From CSP1-5 sp964348275 (GTDB lineage Bacteria > Methylomirabilota > Methylomirabilia > Methylomirabilales > CSP1-5): 64,000 nt of DNA. Both the position numbers and the translations under genes were made by a program. A model generated the notes under the pieces. The model had not been told where the DNA came from, searched no databases, and saw nothing but the letters and a program-made list of their open reading frames with translations. Each line of letters starts with the position of its first letter. Within the stretch, counting starts at the first letter, position 1. Location: positions 1-64,000 of the forward strand of contig CAYGBT010000006.1 in the NCBI GenBank assembly GCA_964348275.1. The letters run 5' to 3'. Shown piece by piece: positions 17,332-24,909 of the stretch.

Positions 17332-17785
17332 GACGGATCGGACAGCATCAGGTAGCGCGCAGCAAGTCGGACGAATGAAACCAGGGTGACGATGGGCTCC
17401 CTGGTGGCCGCTGGCTGACCCTGACTCCAGCGACTGGATGAGCTGGTTCAGCTCAATCGGCAAATAGTCGCGGCTTCGGCGGGCACGACCCCAGAGGCGG
17501 TCGAGAATCCCGAGGCGGGAACGCCGAGTGCGCCTCCAGATCAGAGATGCAGCTGCCACTAGTGCCTTGCGGCCTTGGGGAGATCGTACGAGCGGACCGA
17601 GGATACCGCTCATGTCACCGCGATGTACCGAGCGACCTCTCTGGGGTACATTTCAACGCACTGAACCTGACGCACAGGGCGCTGGTGCCCACTGGGCGCA
17701 GGTTGCTGGAGTGACATAACGATCCACCAAGCTCAGGCGGATGTGGATACTCCTCGGGAGAAATCTCACAGGGAAGGAGGCGGTT
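17332..17785. other. 454-base gap without a supported gene
   Basis: A 95-codon open frame on the minus strand (17613 to 17326) overlaps the end of the RseP-like gene. It is Arg-rich, has no family resemblance and no good ribosome site, so it is not called. Nothing else stands out until the GGAAGGAGG site of the UXX-star gene. Confidence 0.4.
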
Positions 17786-18000
17786 ATGGCTGAAAAGGTT
17801 TTAATCTTAGGAACAGACACCTGTCCCTATACCACGGCGGCCCGTGAGGACCATGCCAAAAAGGGCTACGAGGTAGCGTACGTAAACGTAGCGAAGGATC
17901 CCGAAGAGATATCCAGGCTGCTCGAGCACTCCGGCGGGGGGTGCGACAACCCGTTATAGTGTCTGGTGGCAAGGTCACCCTCGGCTTCGGCGGCACGTGA
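17786..18000 (+). pseudogene. UXX-star family glutaredoxin-like protein (Cys form), frameshifted
   Basis: Begins MAEKVLILGTDTCPYTTAAR, matching the UXX-star (seleno)protein family, glutaredoxin-like proteins whose first active-site residue is often selenocysteine; here C13 of CPYT is encoded by TGT. The frame runs through EHSGGG and stops at 17957-17959, giving a short protein without its C-terminus. The missing end is present in another frame: RQPVIVSGGKVTLGFGGT, then TGA at 17998-18000. Adding one G to the G-run at 17935-17940 restores a full-length protein. This is either a real frameshift or a homopolymer sequencing error. The ribosome site GGAAGGAGG is excellent. Confidence 0.8.
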
Positions 18001-18144
18001 GGGGTCTCATATGCGACCGGCAGGTTGCCGGTCGAGAATAAGAGTCGTTGGCGCGCGAGACAAACCAGGAGAATGCAAGGCGGGTCATAGGCCAGGAGGG
18101 CGGAGCGTGGCCCGGGCCCGTACAGACGAGAAGGAGGATACCCA

Positions 18145-18408
18145 GTGAAAAGAGAAGACTTCCTTAAAGCGTTCGCGGAGATGACCCCGGAGGACCAGGA
18201 CGCCATTCGGGCGGAACTCATCGGGAAAGGGGCGTCCCAAGAGACGGGAGAGCCATTGGCGATGTGCCACGCGATGATGGAGAACATCATGGCCAGTAAG
18301 GATCCTATGGCGATGTGCAAGGAAATGATGGAGAAGATGAAGGCGGGCGGGAGTCCGATGGCGATGTGGCAGGAAATGATCCAGAAGATGAAGGGAAAAT
18401 GCTGCTAG
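18145..18408 (+). CDS. Small Met/Cys-rich protein with three internal repeats
   Basis: 87 residues, not recognised. The C-terminal two thirds are three imperfect ~17-residue repeats: EPLAMCHAMMENIMASKD, PMAMCKEMMEKMKAGGS and PMAMWQEMIQKMKGKCC. Each has a PxAM(C/W)xxM pattern, giving 15 Met plus four Cys. Such Met/Cys spacing suggests soft-metal (copper, mercury) or membrane-surface binding; this is inference. The N-terminal part (DFLKAFAEMTPEDQDAIRAEL) is an ordinary helix. The start is GTG 18145, 7 bases after AAGGAGG. It lies 145 bases after the UXX-star gene on the same strand. Confidence 0.75.
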   Translation: MKREDFLKAFAEMTPEDQDAIRAELIGKGASQETGEPLAMCHAMMENIMASKDPMAMCKEMMEKMKAGGSPMAMWQEMIQKMKGKCC

Positions 18409-18451
18409 CGCCGTATGGTCCAGGGATCAAGTCTGCATTGACTCATTAGGA

Positions 18452-18547
18452 ATCAACCCGGGGTCACCATAGCCCCCGGCCCGTTTCAGGCACAACGAAG
18501 AGGCCCTCTTGGACAGGGTATGGCCCAGGAGGGCGCTTTGCTTTCTC
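18452..18547 (+). repeat. Dispersed hairpin repeat (DHR) copy 9
   Basis: Left end ACCCGGGGTCACCATAGCCC as in copy 15, then GGCCCTCTTGGAC, AGGGTATGG, CCCAGGAGGGCGC and the tail TTTGCTTTC. The IS481-type element begins 12 bases after it. Confidence 0.75.
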
Positions 18548-18558
18548 ACCGATGGTGA

Positions 18559-19760
18559 ACTTAGTTAAAGATCTCCGGACAGTCGGGCTCCCTTGACACA
18601 GATGGGTGCCCAGGCGACTCCGGTGGTAAGATGCGGTTGACCACAACCCACTCACCACAGAGGAGGGAGCCATGAGCACCCGGGAACAGCTTATCAAAGC
18701 CCGCCTCAGCATGCTAGCGCTCGCTGACGAACTCAAAAACATTGCCCGGGCCTGTCGCTTAGCGGGCGTCAGCCGGTCCCACTTTTACGAGATCAAGCAG
18801 GCCTACGAGACCTTTGGGCGGGAGGGGCTCGGCCCCAAGATCCGCCGCAGGCCGCGGATGCCGAACCAAACCCCGCCCGAGCTCGAACGGCAGATCCTGG
18901 CCATGACGGAGCAGTACCCGACCTACAGCTATGTCCGCCTGGCTGATCAGCTCAAGCTGGTGGGGATTGGGGTCTCCGCGGCCGCCGTCCGCTACGTCTG
19001 GCAGCGGCAGGGGCTGACGACCCGCTTCGCCCGACTGCTGTGGCTGGAGCGCCGGAGCGCCGAGGGTGGAATCATTCTCACCGAGCGCCTCAAACGCCTC
19101 CTGCAGCGGGCGCAGGCCCGCAGCCAGGACCCCGAGGCCCATGTGGAGAGCCCGCGGCCCGGCTACCTCCTCTGCCAGGATACGTACTACGTCGGGACCA
19201 TCAAGGGGGTGGGGCGGATCTACCTGCAGAGCGTGGTGGATGCCTTCTGCTCGCTGGCCTTCGCCAAACTGTACCTGTCGAAGCTCCCGATGACGGCGGT
19301 GGACCTCCTCAACGACCGCGTCCTGCCCTTCTATGACGAGCGGGGGGTACGCATCGAACATCTGCTCACCGACAATGGCCGGGAGTTCTGTGGCCGGCCA
19401 GTGCAGCATCCCTACGAGCTCTTCCTGGCGATCCATCAGATTGCCCATCGGAACACCAAGGTCCACGCGCCGTACACTAACGGCTTCTGCGAGCGGTTCC
19501 ACCGGACCGTGAGCGACGAGTTCTTCAAGGTCGCTTTTCGGAAGAAGTTTTATCTGAGCCTGGCCGAGCTGCAGGACGATCTCGATGCCTGGCTCGAGAC
19601 GTACAACACGGCCCGGCCCCACCACGGCTATCGGACTCGGGGACGGACGCCGCATCAGGCCTTCGTAGACGGCCTGCAAGCCCAGCAAGAGGAGGTAGCA
19701 GAAGCGGCGTAGGGAGATATCCTCATCACCACCGGGGTGTCCGGAGATCTCTACCTAAGT
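18559..19760 (+). mobile_element. IS481-family-like insertion sequence
   Basis: About 1.2 kb bounded by imperfect inverted repeats. The left end reads ACTTAGTTAAAGATCTCCGG and then ACA; the complement of the right end reads ACTTAGGTAGAGATCTCCGG and then ACA (21 of 23 positions identical). One transposase gene fills the interior and a TTGACA box lies at 18594. No convincing target duplication was seen directly outside the repeats, so the exact ends may be off by a few bases. Confidence 0.85.
18672..19712 (+). CDS. IS481-type DDE transposase
   Basis: A 346-residue transposase. The N-terminal helix-turn-helix (NIARACRLAGVSRSHFYEIKQAY, about residues 22-45) should bind the terminal repeats. The rve integrase core follows, with its acidic triad in CQDTYYVG (about 164), LLTDNGREF (about 234) and NGFCERFHRTVSDEF (about 273). 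The C-terminal stretch YNTARPHHGYRTRGRTPHQAF is typical of this family. The length is normal and the frame intact, so the element may still be active. The ATG follows GAGGAGGGAGCC. Confidence 0.93.
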   Translation: MSTREQLIKARLSMLALADELKNIARACRLAGVSRSHFYEIKQAYETFGREGLGPKIRRRPRMPNQTPPELERQILAMTEQYPTYSYVRLADQLKLVGIGVSAAAVRYVWQRQGLTTRFARLLWLERRSAEGGIILTERLKRLLQRAQARSQDPEAHVESPRPGYLLCQDTYYVGTIKGVGRIYLQSVVDAFCSLAFAKLYLSKLPMTAVDLLNDRVLPFYDERGVRIEHLLTDNGREFCGRPVQHPYELFLAIHQIAHRNTKVHAPYTNGFCERFHRTVSDEFFKVAFRKKFYLSLAELQDDLDAWLETYNTARPHHGYRTRGRTPHQAFVDGLQAQQEEVAEAA

Positions 19761-20018
19761 ACAATTTAGGCTCAAAAATTGCATTTTCACCACAATAAGT
19801 CGTCACGCCACGATATGCGCTCGATGATTCAGGATCAACGCTTCACGTAGAAGAAAGGACTAGCTACCAGGCAATGAATTTAAGTATTTGCCTCGAGTGA
19901 CCGGTGTCTGGGAATTTTGAAGGGTATAGATTGTTTAATGTAATGTATAATAGTCGTCGTTGAGGAGGAACGACCGTCCCGATAAACGGGATACGAAACT
20001 CGCTCCTTGGTTAAAACT

Positions 20019-20252
20019 ATGGACCGCACAGACAGACTGCTTCTCATTGCCATCACGATCCTGCACATCCTTGCGCAGGCCTATGTGTATGTTACTGTTC
20101 CAGCACGTCTCATGCCATCGGAGGATAAAATTAAGCGGATTGCGGCTTCGCTCGGCGTCGATCCTGTTGCCTATCGAGAAAGCTTCCGCTACACCACCGG
20201 CCTCTACCCCTTCCTGCCACCTGATACTGTCTGGCTCAGGCGGTCAGACTGA
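20019..20252 (+). CDS. Small membrane-anchored hypothetical protein, 77 aa
   Basis: Begins MDRTDRLLLIAITILHILAQ, a single hydrophobic helix (residues 7-30) ending in YVYVTVPARL, followed by a soluble tail with KIKRIAASLGVDPVAYRESF. Not recognised. Reasons to believe it: a membrane-helix start and a protein-like composition. Against: no clear ribosome site, and a second open frame overlaps on the same strand. The start could also be TTG 20007. Confidence 0.45.
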   Translation: MDRTDRLLLIAITILHILAQAYVYVTVPARLMPSEDKIKRIAASLGVDPVAYRESFRYTTGLYPFLPPDTVWLRRSD

Positions 20253-20328
20253 ACTGGTTGCAACCCCCTTTTTGGTCCTGTTGTTCGGTCTTCGGGGCTG
20301 TTTACGCTCATCCAGGCGCAGATTGGCC

Positions 20329-20359
20329 TTGACAGGAGGTATTCCCTCCAGGGTACAAA
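20329..20359 (+). promoter_or_regulatory. Promoter-like module, same type as at 27445
   Basis: TTGACA (20329-20334), 18 bases, GTACAA (20353-20358). The module TTGACAGG-GGTAT...GGTACAAA recurs at 27445-27475 with the same spacing. It lies about 100 bases before the JAMM-like lipoprotein gene. Confidence 0.5.
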
Positions 20360-20460
20360 GGACCAATTCCAGGGGACGCTTCGGTTTCTCTCGCACCACG
20401 ATCGGGGGGGTGTGTGTGATAGGCGAGTCGACATGGATCGTAACGAGGTGGGTGTGTAAA

Positions 20461-21417
20461 TTGGAAACCGGAGATAAGAGAGGAAGGTTGGCATTAGCGG
20501 GCGTTTTACTATCAGCCAGTGTGGCTTTCAGCGGTTGTGTCGATAATCGTGGTAATTATAGTAGACGTAGTCCCAATACATCTGCCGGGCCATTAAGTTC
20601 TTCAACAAGAGAACCGAACATGTCAGATGTCGCTGCCGGAATCCTTGATTCAATAATACCTGAAAATACATGTGAGTCAGAAGGACTCCAAAAGATCGTT
20701 GACCTCATGCGGAGGTCTCACTTCGAAGTCATGTTGGTATATATACCTGATGATCAGTCTCCTGATCAGTGTCAATGGGTTGAAATCGGGAGAGGCGAAT
20801 ATGTAGTTCGCACTGAAGATGTAATTGTCAATGTGGATAGGGAATACTTGTCACGACTAATGACTGAACGCGAGAGATTACATCTCTATCATTTTCATCC
20901 GTTGGTATACTTTGAACAGTGCACAGATGAAATCATCTGTAATTGGACATCTGTTCCAGTGCTAAGAGGTAACCTTTCTGAAAAAGCATTGATTTCTAAT
21001 CTAAGATTTTCTATGCCAAGCCCGATTGACATTGCATTTATGATGGAAGTTTCTCGGGAGTTTGACCAACACGGTTATGAACGAGGGAGAATAAGAAACA
21101 GGGTTGTTACGCCGTACGGAATCGTGGAGTATTCTTTAAGGAAAGAAGGGAAAACGCGATTGGAGATGTACGGAATGGAGGGGGAAGCAGGACGATTTGG
21201 CTTTGATACATTTATGAAAACCCTGGTATCGTATGCATTGTCAGAGATAGACAGCATAGTCAAGAAATACCCAAATGACATAAAAAGAGCGATGGAGCAA
21301 CTTGTTAAAAACCTGAATAACGAGTATCTCCGCGTCACCTACACTCCTTTCGGGAAGCGGATTCGCGTGCCAAGGCAAGAGATCCCGGAGACAGGAGTCA
21401 AGTCATTTGTGAAGTAA
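20461..21417 (+). CDS. AT-rich lipoprotein with JAMM/MPN-like motif
   Basis: 318 residues, not assigned to a family. The N-terminus (GDKRGRLALAGVLLSASVAF, then SGC at 24-26) is a lipoprotein signal, so the protein should be membrane-anchored outside the cytoplasm. The middle holds LYHFHP (H144, H146) and, 40 residues on, MPSPIDIAF (S187, D190). Spacing aside, this resembles the H-x-H-P...S-x2-D zinc motif of JAMM/MPN isopeptidases, which also need an upstream Glu; several are available. This is a suggestion only. TTG 20461 was chosen because it gives a charged n-region and has GAGGTGG upstream; TTG 20488 is possible. The gene is much more AT-rich than its surroundings and follows an IS element, suggesting acquisition. 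Confidence 0.68.
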   Translation: METGDKRGRLALAGVLLSASVAFSGCVDNRGNYSRRSPNTSAGPLSSSTREPNMSDVAAGILDSIIPENTCESEGLQKIVDLMRRSHFEVMLVYIPDDQSPDQCQWVEIGRGEYVVRTEDVIVNVDREYLSRLMTERERLHLYHFHPLVYFEQCTDEIICNWTSVPVLRGNLSEKALISNLRFSMPSPIDIAFMMEVSREFDQHGYERGRIRNRVVTPYGIVEYSLRKEGKTRLEMYGMEGEAGRFGFDTFMKTLVSYALSEIDSIVKKYPNDIKRAMEQLVKNLNNEYLRVTYTPFGKRIRVPRQEIPETGVKSFVK

Positions 21418-21470
21418 TAAGTAGCCAGGTCTCACCGCGGAGGGCTTCACAGGTAATCGAAATGACATTT

Positions 21471-21572
21471 GGATACCCATAGCCCGCTGGCCCTCCTCGG
21501 AGACGATCGGCGGCGCACCATGCATTCAGAGCCCTCTCTGGTGTGGCAGGACCCGAGAGGGCATTTTGATTT
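21471..21572 (+). repeat. Dispersed hairpin repeat (DHR) copy 10
   Basis: CCATAGCCCGCTGGCCCTCC, GATCGGCGGCGCACCATGCA, TTCAGAGCCCTCTCTGG, loop TGTGGCAGGA, CCCGAGAGGGC and tail ATTTTGATTTGG. It ends 48 bases before the TVP38-type gene. Confidence 0.8.
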
Positions 21573-21619
21573 GGTATCGTTCACGTCCACCATGTTCTCC
21601 GAAATCGTGTGAACCCTGG

Positions 21620-22327
21620 ATGAGTACTGAGCGTCCTGAAGGAGCATCGACCAGGCTCCGCCGCAAGCGCCTTGCGGCGTGTTCGCTCGTCGGTCTCGGA
21701 TTGGTCACTGGCGCAGTGTGGGTCTTCGCGCTTTGGGACATGGTTCCTGCCCTGCCAGGATTTGAGTTGTCCGTAAAGGCTATCGAGGATCGGATTCACT
21801 CCTGGGGTGTCTGGGGGGCTGCCGGATCGATCTTTTTGATGATCCTGCACAGTTTCATTCCGTTCCCGGCGGAATTCCTCGCCATGGCCAACGGCATGGT
21901 GTACGGTCCACTTTGGGGAACTGTGATAACCTGGACCGGGGCCATGCTCGGTGCTTATGTCGCTTTCGGGCTTGCCCGCTGGCTCGGCAGGCCGTTCGTG
22001 CTGGTGATGGTGGCGGAGCGGCATCGCGTGATGGTCGACCGATGGACGGCACAGCAGGGCGGCGGGGTGCTACTCTTCAGCCGCCTCGTGCCGGTGATCT
22101 CGTTCAACCTGATCAACTACGCGGCGGGACTCACTACGATTTCCTGGTGGACCTTCACCTGGGCCACAGGGTTGGGCATTCTGCCGCTCACTTTTCTGAT
22201 GGTGCTGATGGGCGACGGTATCTGGTCTGGTGAGACGAAGGCGTGGCTCTGGCTCCTTGGCGCCGCGGTTGCGGGCTGGCTCCTCTGGCGAGTCGTGATT
22301 GAAAAAAGCCGTCGCAGCGAGGAATAA
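21620..22327 (+). CDS. TVP38/TMEM64 family (DedA-superfamily) membrane protein
   Basis: A 235-residue integral membrane protein with about five to six hydrophobic segments: 18-38, 62-85 (GSIFLMILHSFIPFPAEFL), 90-118, 145-170 and 190-225. The core FIPFPAEFLAMANGMVYGP, then GAMLGAYVAFGLARWLG, and FSRLVPVISFNLINYAAGLT are the SNARE-associated/VTT signatures. Family members are thought to move lipids such as phospholipids or undecaprenyl phosphate between leaflets; the exact role here is unknown. The start at 21620 (MSTERPEG) was chosen over the open frame at 21566, which begins inside the repeat. Confidence 0.88.
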   Translation: MSTERPEGASTRLRRKRLAACSLVGLGLVTGAVWVFALWDMVPALPGFELSVKAIEDRIHSWGVWGAAGSIFLMILHSFIPFPAEFLAMANGMVYGPLWGTVITWTGAMLGAYVAFGLARWLGRPFVLVMVAERHRVMVDRWTAQQGGGVLLFSRLVPVISFNLINYAAGLTTISWWTFTWATGLGILPLTFLMVLMGDGIWSGETKAWLWLLGAAVAGWLLWRVVIEKSRRSEE

Positions 22328-22389
22328 AGCGAACACTCAGCCCCGAACGGTTAGATCTTAGCAGCCAGTAGGGATGAATCCGGCGTAAC

Positions 22390-22471
22390 CACCGCTCCCG
22401 GTGCCGCTATGGCACACGCGTTGCACCGCCCTCCCGGAGACAGCACGGTCCGGGAGGGCGTTTCGCTTTGG
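22390..22471 (+). repeat. Dispersed hairpin repeat (DHR) copy 11
   Basis: CCGCTCCCGGTGCCGCTATG, GCACACGCGTTGCACCG, arm CCCTCCCGGA, loop GACAGCACGG, arm TCCGGGAGGGCG, tail TTTCGCTTTGG. It ends 51 bases before the next exported protein. Confidence 0.75.
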
Positions 22472-22521
22472 CGAGGGGGACACGACAAGGCGACCCGGTT
22501 GAGGTTACCCTGGAAACCAGG

Positions 22522-23079
22522 ATGTTATACTTGAAAAAAGGTGCATTTTGTCATTTGACGGCGATTGCGGTCGTCGTCTGTCTCGTCGCGAGCGCGCACA
22601 GTTCAAATAGCAATTCGCTGGCATGTCTCCGAAGGGCGCACTCCACATCTGTCTCCGTCCAACGACAGTTCCAAAAAGATCTACAGCGATTGGTTGAACG
22701 GCAACGTCCAGATCTCAAGGGCGTAGTTGATGCTGGCGTCGATACCCAAATGGCATATTTTGACGTGATGGAAGCACGATTTACGCATCTGCTCAAAACA
22801 CAACCGACGAGAATCGAGGGAATCATAAAGCCTAACGGGGCTGCAGTTGTCTTTGACTGGTCGGACGAGGATACAACAGCTTTCTTGCGTGCGGATCCAA
22901 GATATGAACGGCTTGAGGTGAGGTGGTTGAACCTCAAAACGAGGATGGAAAGACATCCTAATCGGTCAAAACTCCTAAAGTATATCCAGTCAAGTAAGGA
23001 ACTCCGTGCACTCTCCATGCAATTTGCCAAAGAGCACCAGGTGGTCAAAGAAATTCTGGAGCAATGCCGTGCGGATTAG
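22522..23079 (+). CDS. Exported hypothetical protein, 185 aa
   Basis: Not recognised. The start MLYLKKGAFCHLTAIAVVV followed by CLVASAHSSNS is a signal peptide with likely cleavage after ASA. The mature part is helical and rich in Gln/Arg (QRQFQKDLQRLVERQRPDL) and ends KEHQVVKEILEQCRAD. No motif points to a function. ATG 22522 follows AAACCAGG; the open frame continues to 22468. The following gene overlaps its end, so the two may be co-expressed. Confidence 0.7.
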   Translation: MLYLKKGAFCHLTAIAVVVCLVASAHSSNSNSLACLRRAHSTSVSVQRQFQKDLQRLVERQRPDLKGVVDAGVDTQMAYFDVMEARFTHLLKTQPTRIEGIIKPNGAAVVFDWSDEDTTAFLRADPRYERLEVRWLNLKTRMERHPNRSKLLKYIQSSKELRALSMQFAKEHQVVKEILEQCRAD

Positions 23080-23570
23080 TAACCGAATTGTGTGCCTTTT
23101 GGGCGTTCTCATTCTTTTCTTGTGTGCCGCGGCAACTTGCGAAGCAAACGAAGAGAAATGGATTAAAAGGTACCCGCGTCGTCGTAATAACGATGCCTGA
23201 CCAATCGCTCCATTGTTGCGGGCAGGTCGGCACAATCTCATCGGTGAGGTCGGAGGGTATCCAGCAGGCGATGTTTGATCACGGCAGGTCTGCGACATAC
23301 AAGGTCAAGATGGACAAAAGCCATCATGATGTTGCCTTCGGCTTCGGCATTATTGATGCCCCGAGCATTTTGTCAGCCAAAGCGGGCAAAGTAGTAGCAG
23401 ATTTAAATAGGGACGGCGTTTTTGAAACCTTCAGGGATTGCACGAGCCGCGAGGGGGCACATCTGACGATCTGTTCAGGGCAACCACTGAAAGGTTCGAG
23501 ACTATGGCATGCATACTTTTATCTCGGATATGATACAGAGCCGTCCTGTGTAGAAAGAGATTTCGAGTAA
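23064..23570 (+). CDS. Hypothetical protein, probably exported; possible 5' frameshift
   Basis: The C-terminal about 125 residues (from VVVITMPDQSLHCCGQVG) form a Cys-containing soluble domain with DLNRDGVFETFRDCTSREG and HAYFYLGYDTEPSC, not recognised. In this frame the first 30 residues are unremarkable. In the neighbouring frame, 23070-23170 encodes a textbook signal peptide (NRIVCLLGVLILFLCAAA, then TCEANEEKW). A single-base shift near 23165 would join the two, so the real product may be a secreted protein broken by a frameshift or a sequencing error. As annotated it overlaps the previous gene by 16 bases. Confidence 0.5.
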   Translation: MPCGLVTELCAFWAFSFFSCVPRQLAKQTKRNGLKGTRVVVITMPDQSLHCCGQVGTISSVRSEGIQQAMFDHGRSATYKVKMDKSHHDVAFGFGIIDAPSILSAKAGKVVADLNRDGVFETFRDCTSREGAHLTICSGQPLKGSRLWHAYFYLGYDTEPSCVERDFE

Positions 23571-23596
23571 GTAGGGGTCTCATCGCTCTGCGCTTC

Positions 23597-24361
23597 TCAA
23601 AACCCTCTGTCGAGATTTTTGTACTGCATGTAGAGCAGGTAAGCTCCCCAGAGGAACGAGAGGAGCATCAGGGTCACGCCGATGGCATTTACGATTCCGG
23701 CTATCGTGTGATCGTATTGCATCCATCCCAGATCCCTGAGAATGTTTTCCCAATCGTGGTAACCAGGGGCGTCACGACCTGTCACGCCACCCAGCAGGAT
23801 CAGCTGACCGGCACGGGCGTCATTGATGTACGGTGCAATGTCCATGAAACTCTGGCCTAGCCACCAGAGGCCTATCGTGGCGCCAAAGGTATCCCGCGTT
23901 TTCAGTAAGAACGCGCACAGCACGATGAAAGGTATCAGCCATTGACCCAGGGTGCCACCGAGGATGGTGAGGAAGCGTCCAAAAGGGGTGAAGATGACGT
24001 GACCAGCCTCGTGGAATACCAGGTTTACGTTATGCATGAAGGACTGGTTGATCGGTGGGTAACCGCCCACAACCTTATCATACTCCATGGAAATGAACTG
24101 CCATCCCCAGATGAGACAGATGACGTATAAAGCCGCTCGGCCGTAAAAGAGAAGGGGATTGATGCTTGGCTCCACATGGAATAACAATTCCTTTGCCCAC
24201 GGCCACCATCCGCCGTCATGCCATTCTGTTTTTTCTTGCGCTTGAAAAAAAAATCGTACAGAAGAGGAGGGCGCAGTGGAACCGGTCGTTTGCAGTGAGG
24301 CCCCACAGCGTTTACAGTGAGGCTGCGGCATTTGGATCAATCCGCATTCTGCACAGCGCAT
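23597..24361 (-). CDS. M50-like membrane metalloprotease with N-terminal zinc ribbon
   Basis: A 254-residue protein. It opens with a zinc ribbon, C3-x2-C6-x9-C16-x2-C19 (CAECGLIQMPQPHCKRC). After a short linker come about five hydrophobic segments, with the zinc protease motif HEAGH at residues 117-121 (LVFHEAGHVIFTPFG) on the second. HEAGH followed by FGRFLTILGGTLGQ resembles uncharacterised M50/site-2-like membrane proteins. A later DIAPYINDARAG may supply a further metal ligand. Substrate unknown. The start is MRCAEC at 24361; longer open frames add unlikely residues. It is the only minus-strand gene between putA and the HAMP-like protein and lies convergent with the preceding hypothetical. 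Confidence 0.75.
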   Translation of the reverse strand: MRCAECGLIQMPQPHCKRCGASLQTTGSTAPSSSVRFFFQAQEKTEWHDGGWWPWAKELLFHVEPSINPLLFYGRAALYVICLIWGWQFISMEYDKVVGGYPPINQSFMHNVNLVFHEAGHVIFTPFGRFLTILGGTLGQWLIPFIVLCAFLLKTRDTFGATIGLWWLGQSFMDIAPYINDARAGQLILLGGVTGRDAPGYHDWENILRDLGWMQYDHTIAGIVNAIGVTLMLLSFLWGAYLLYMQYKNLDRGF

Positions 24362-24909
24362 GAGATAATCCGTTGACGTGTGACTTCCCTCTGCAACCAA
24401 AAGTAGCAATCTCCGTGCCACTGCCAACCCTTATCCCCCAGTGACTTACACGAGACTTCATATCCCCCCACCTCCGACACGATCGACGCCAGGTCAACGC
24501 CAAAGGTTGATCTGTTTGCGATCGAATGGGGAGTTCTGTGTCTTTTTGTCATCACTCCGGTCGTGAACGGAGTCGTATGGCGACTGATGGGTCTGATTTC
24601 CTGGACAAGCTCATGGCAGGGGAGTTATAACCCAGAACCCACCTCGGGCACAGACGACCATACACCAAAGCGGTCCTCCGAGACAAATGACGGTCCGGGA
24701 GGGCCTTTTGCTTTTTTGGAGGGGACCGGGCCCCGAAAAGGGTGGTGGGGACAAGTCGCCGGTTGAAAGGAGTGGCTGGACATGATACCTTTTCACGATG
24801 TTTCGCCGGCTACCTATAAGTTCCGTGAGAAGTTCTCGCGCCAAGAATTGACAGCAATCAGATTGACCCATTTTGCCCCCGAGATACACAAAACCAAGGA
24901 GGCCACATC
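24362..24909. other. 548-base gap with one hairpin repeat
   Basis: Divergent space upstream of the M50-like and DinB genes. A 72-codon minus-strand frame (24555 to 24337), with the stretch GWQWHGDCYFWLQREVTRQR, overlaps the M50-like start by 25 bases. It may be a small gene but has no ribosome site or family match. Copy 12 of the hairpin repeat lies at 24632. Nothing else is recognised. Confidence 0.4.
24632..24720 (+). repeat. Dispersed hairpin repeat (DHR) copy 12
   Basis: ACCCACCTCGGGCACAGACG, GCGGTCCTCCGAGAC, loop AAATGACGG, TCCGGGAGGGCC, tail TTTTGCTTTTTTGG. As with copy 7, no annotated + strand gene lies directly upstream; a minus-strand gene intervenes. Confidence 0.8.

Noticed and set aside
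17326..17613. 95-codon minus-strand frame after the RseP-like gene
   Set aside because: No family resemblance, no ribosome site, overlaps the RseP-like stop.
19960..20460. Upstream part of the long frame ending at 21417
   Set aside because: Its composition differs from the AT-rich lipoprotein part, it lacks a ribosome site and overlaps another frame; the lipoprotein signal begins at 20461.
24337..24555. 72-codon minus-strand frame upstream of the M50-like gene
   Set aside because: Protein-like in part but without ribosome site or homologue known to me; noted in the gap entry only.
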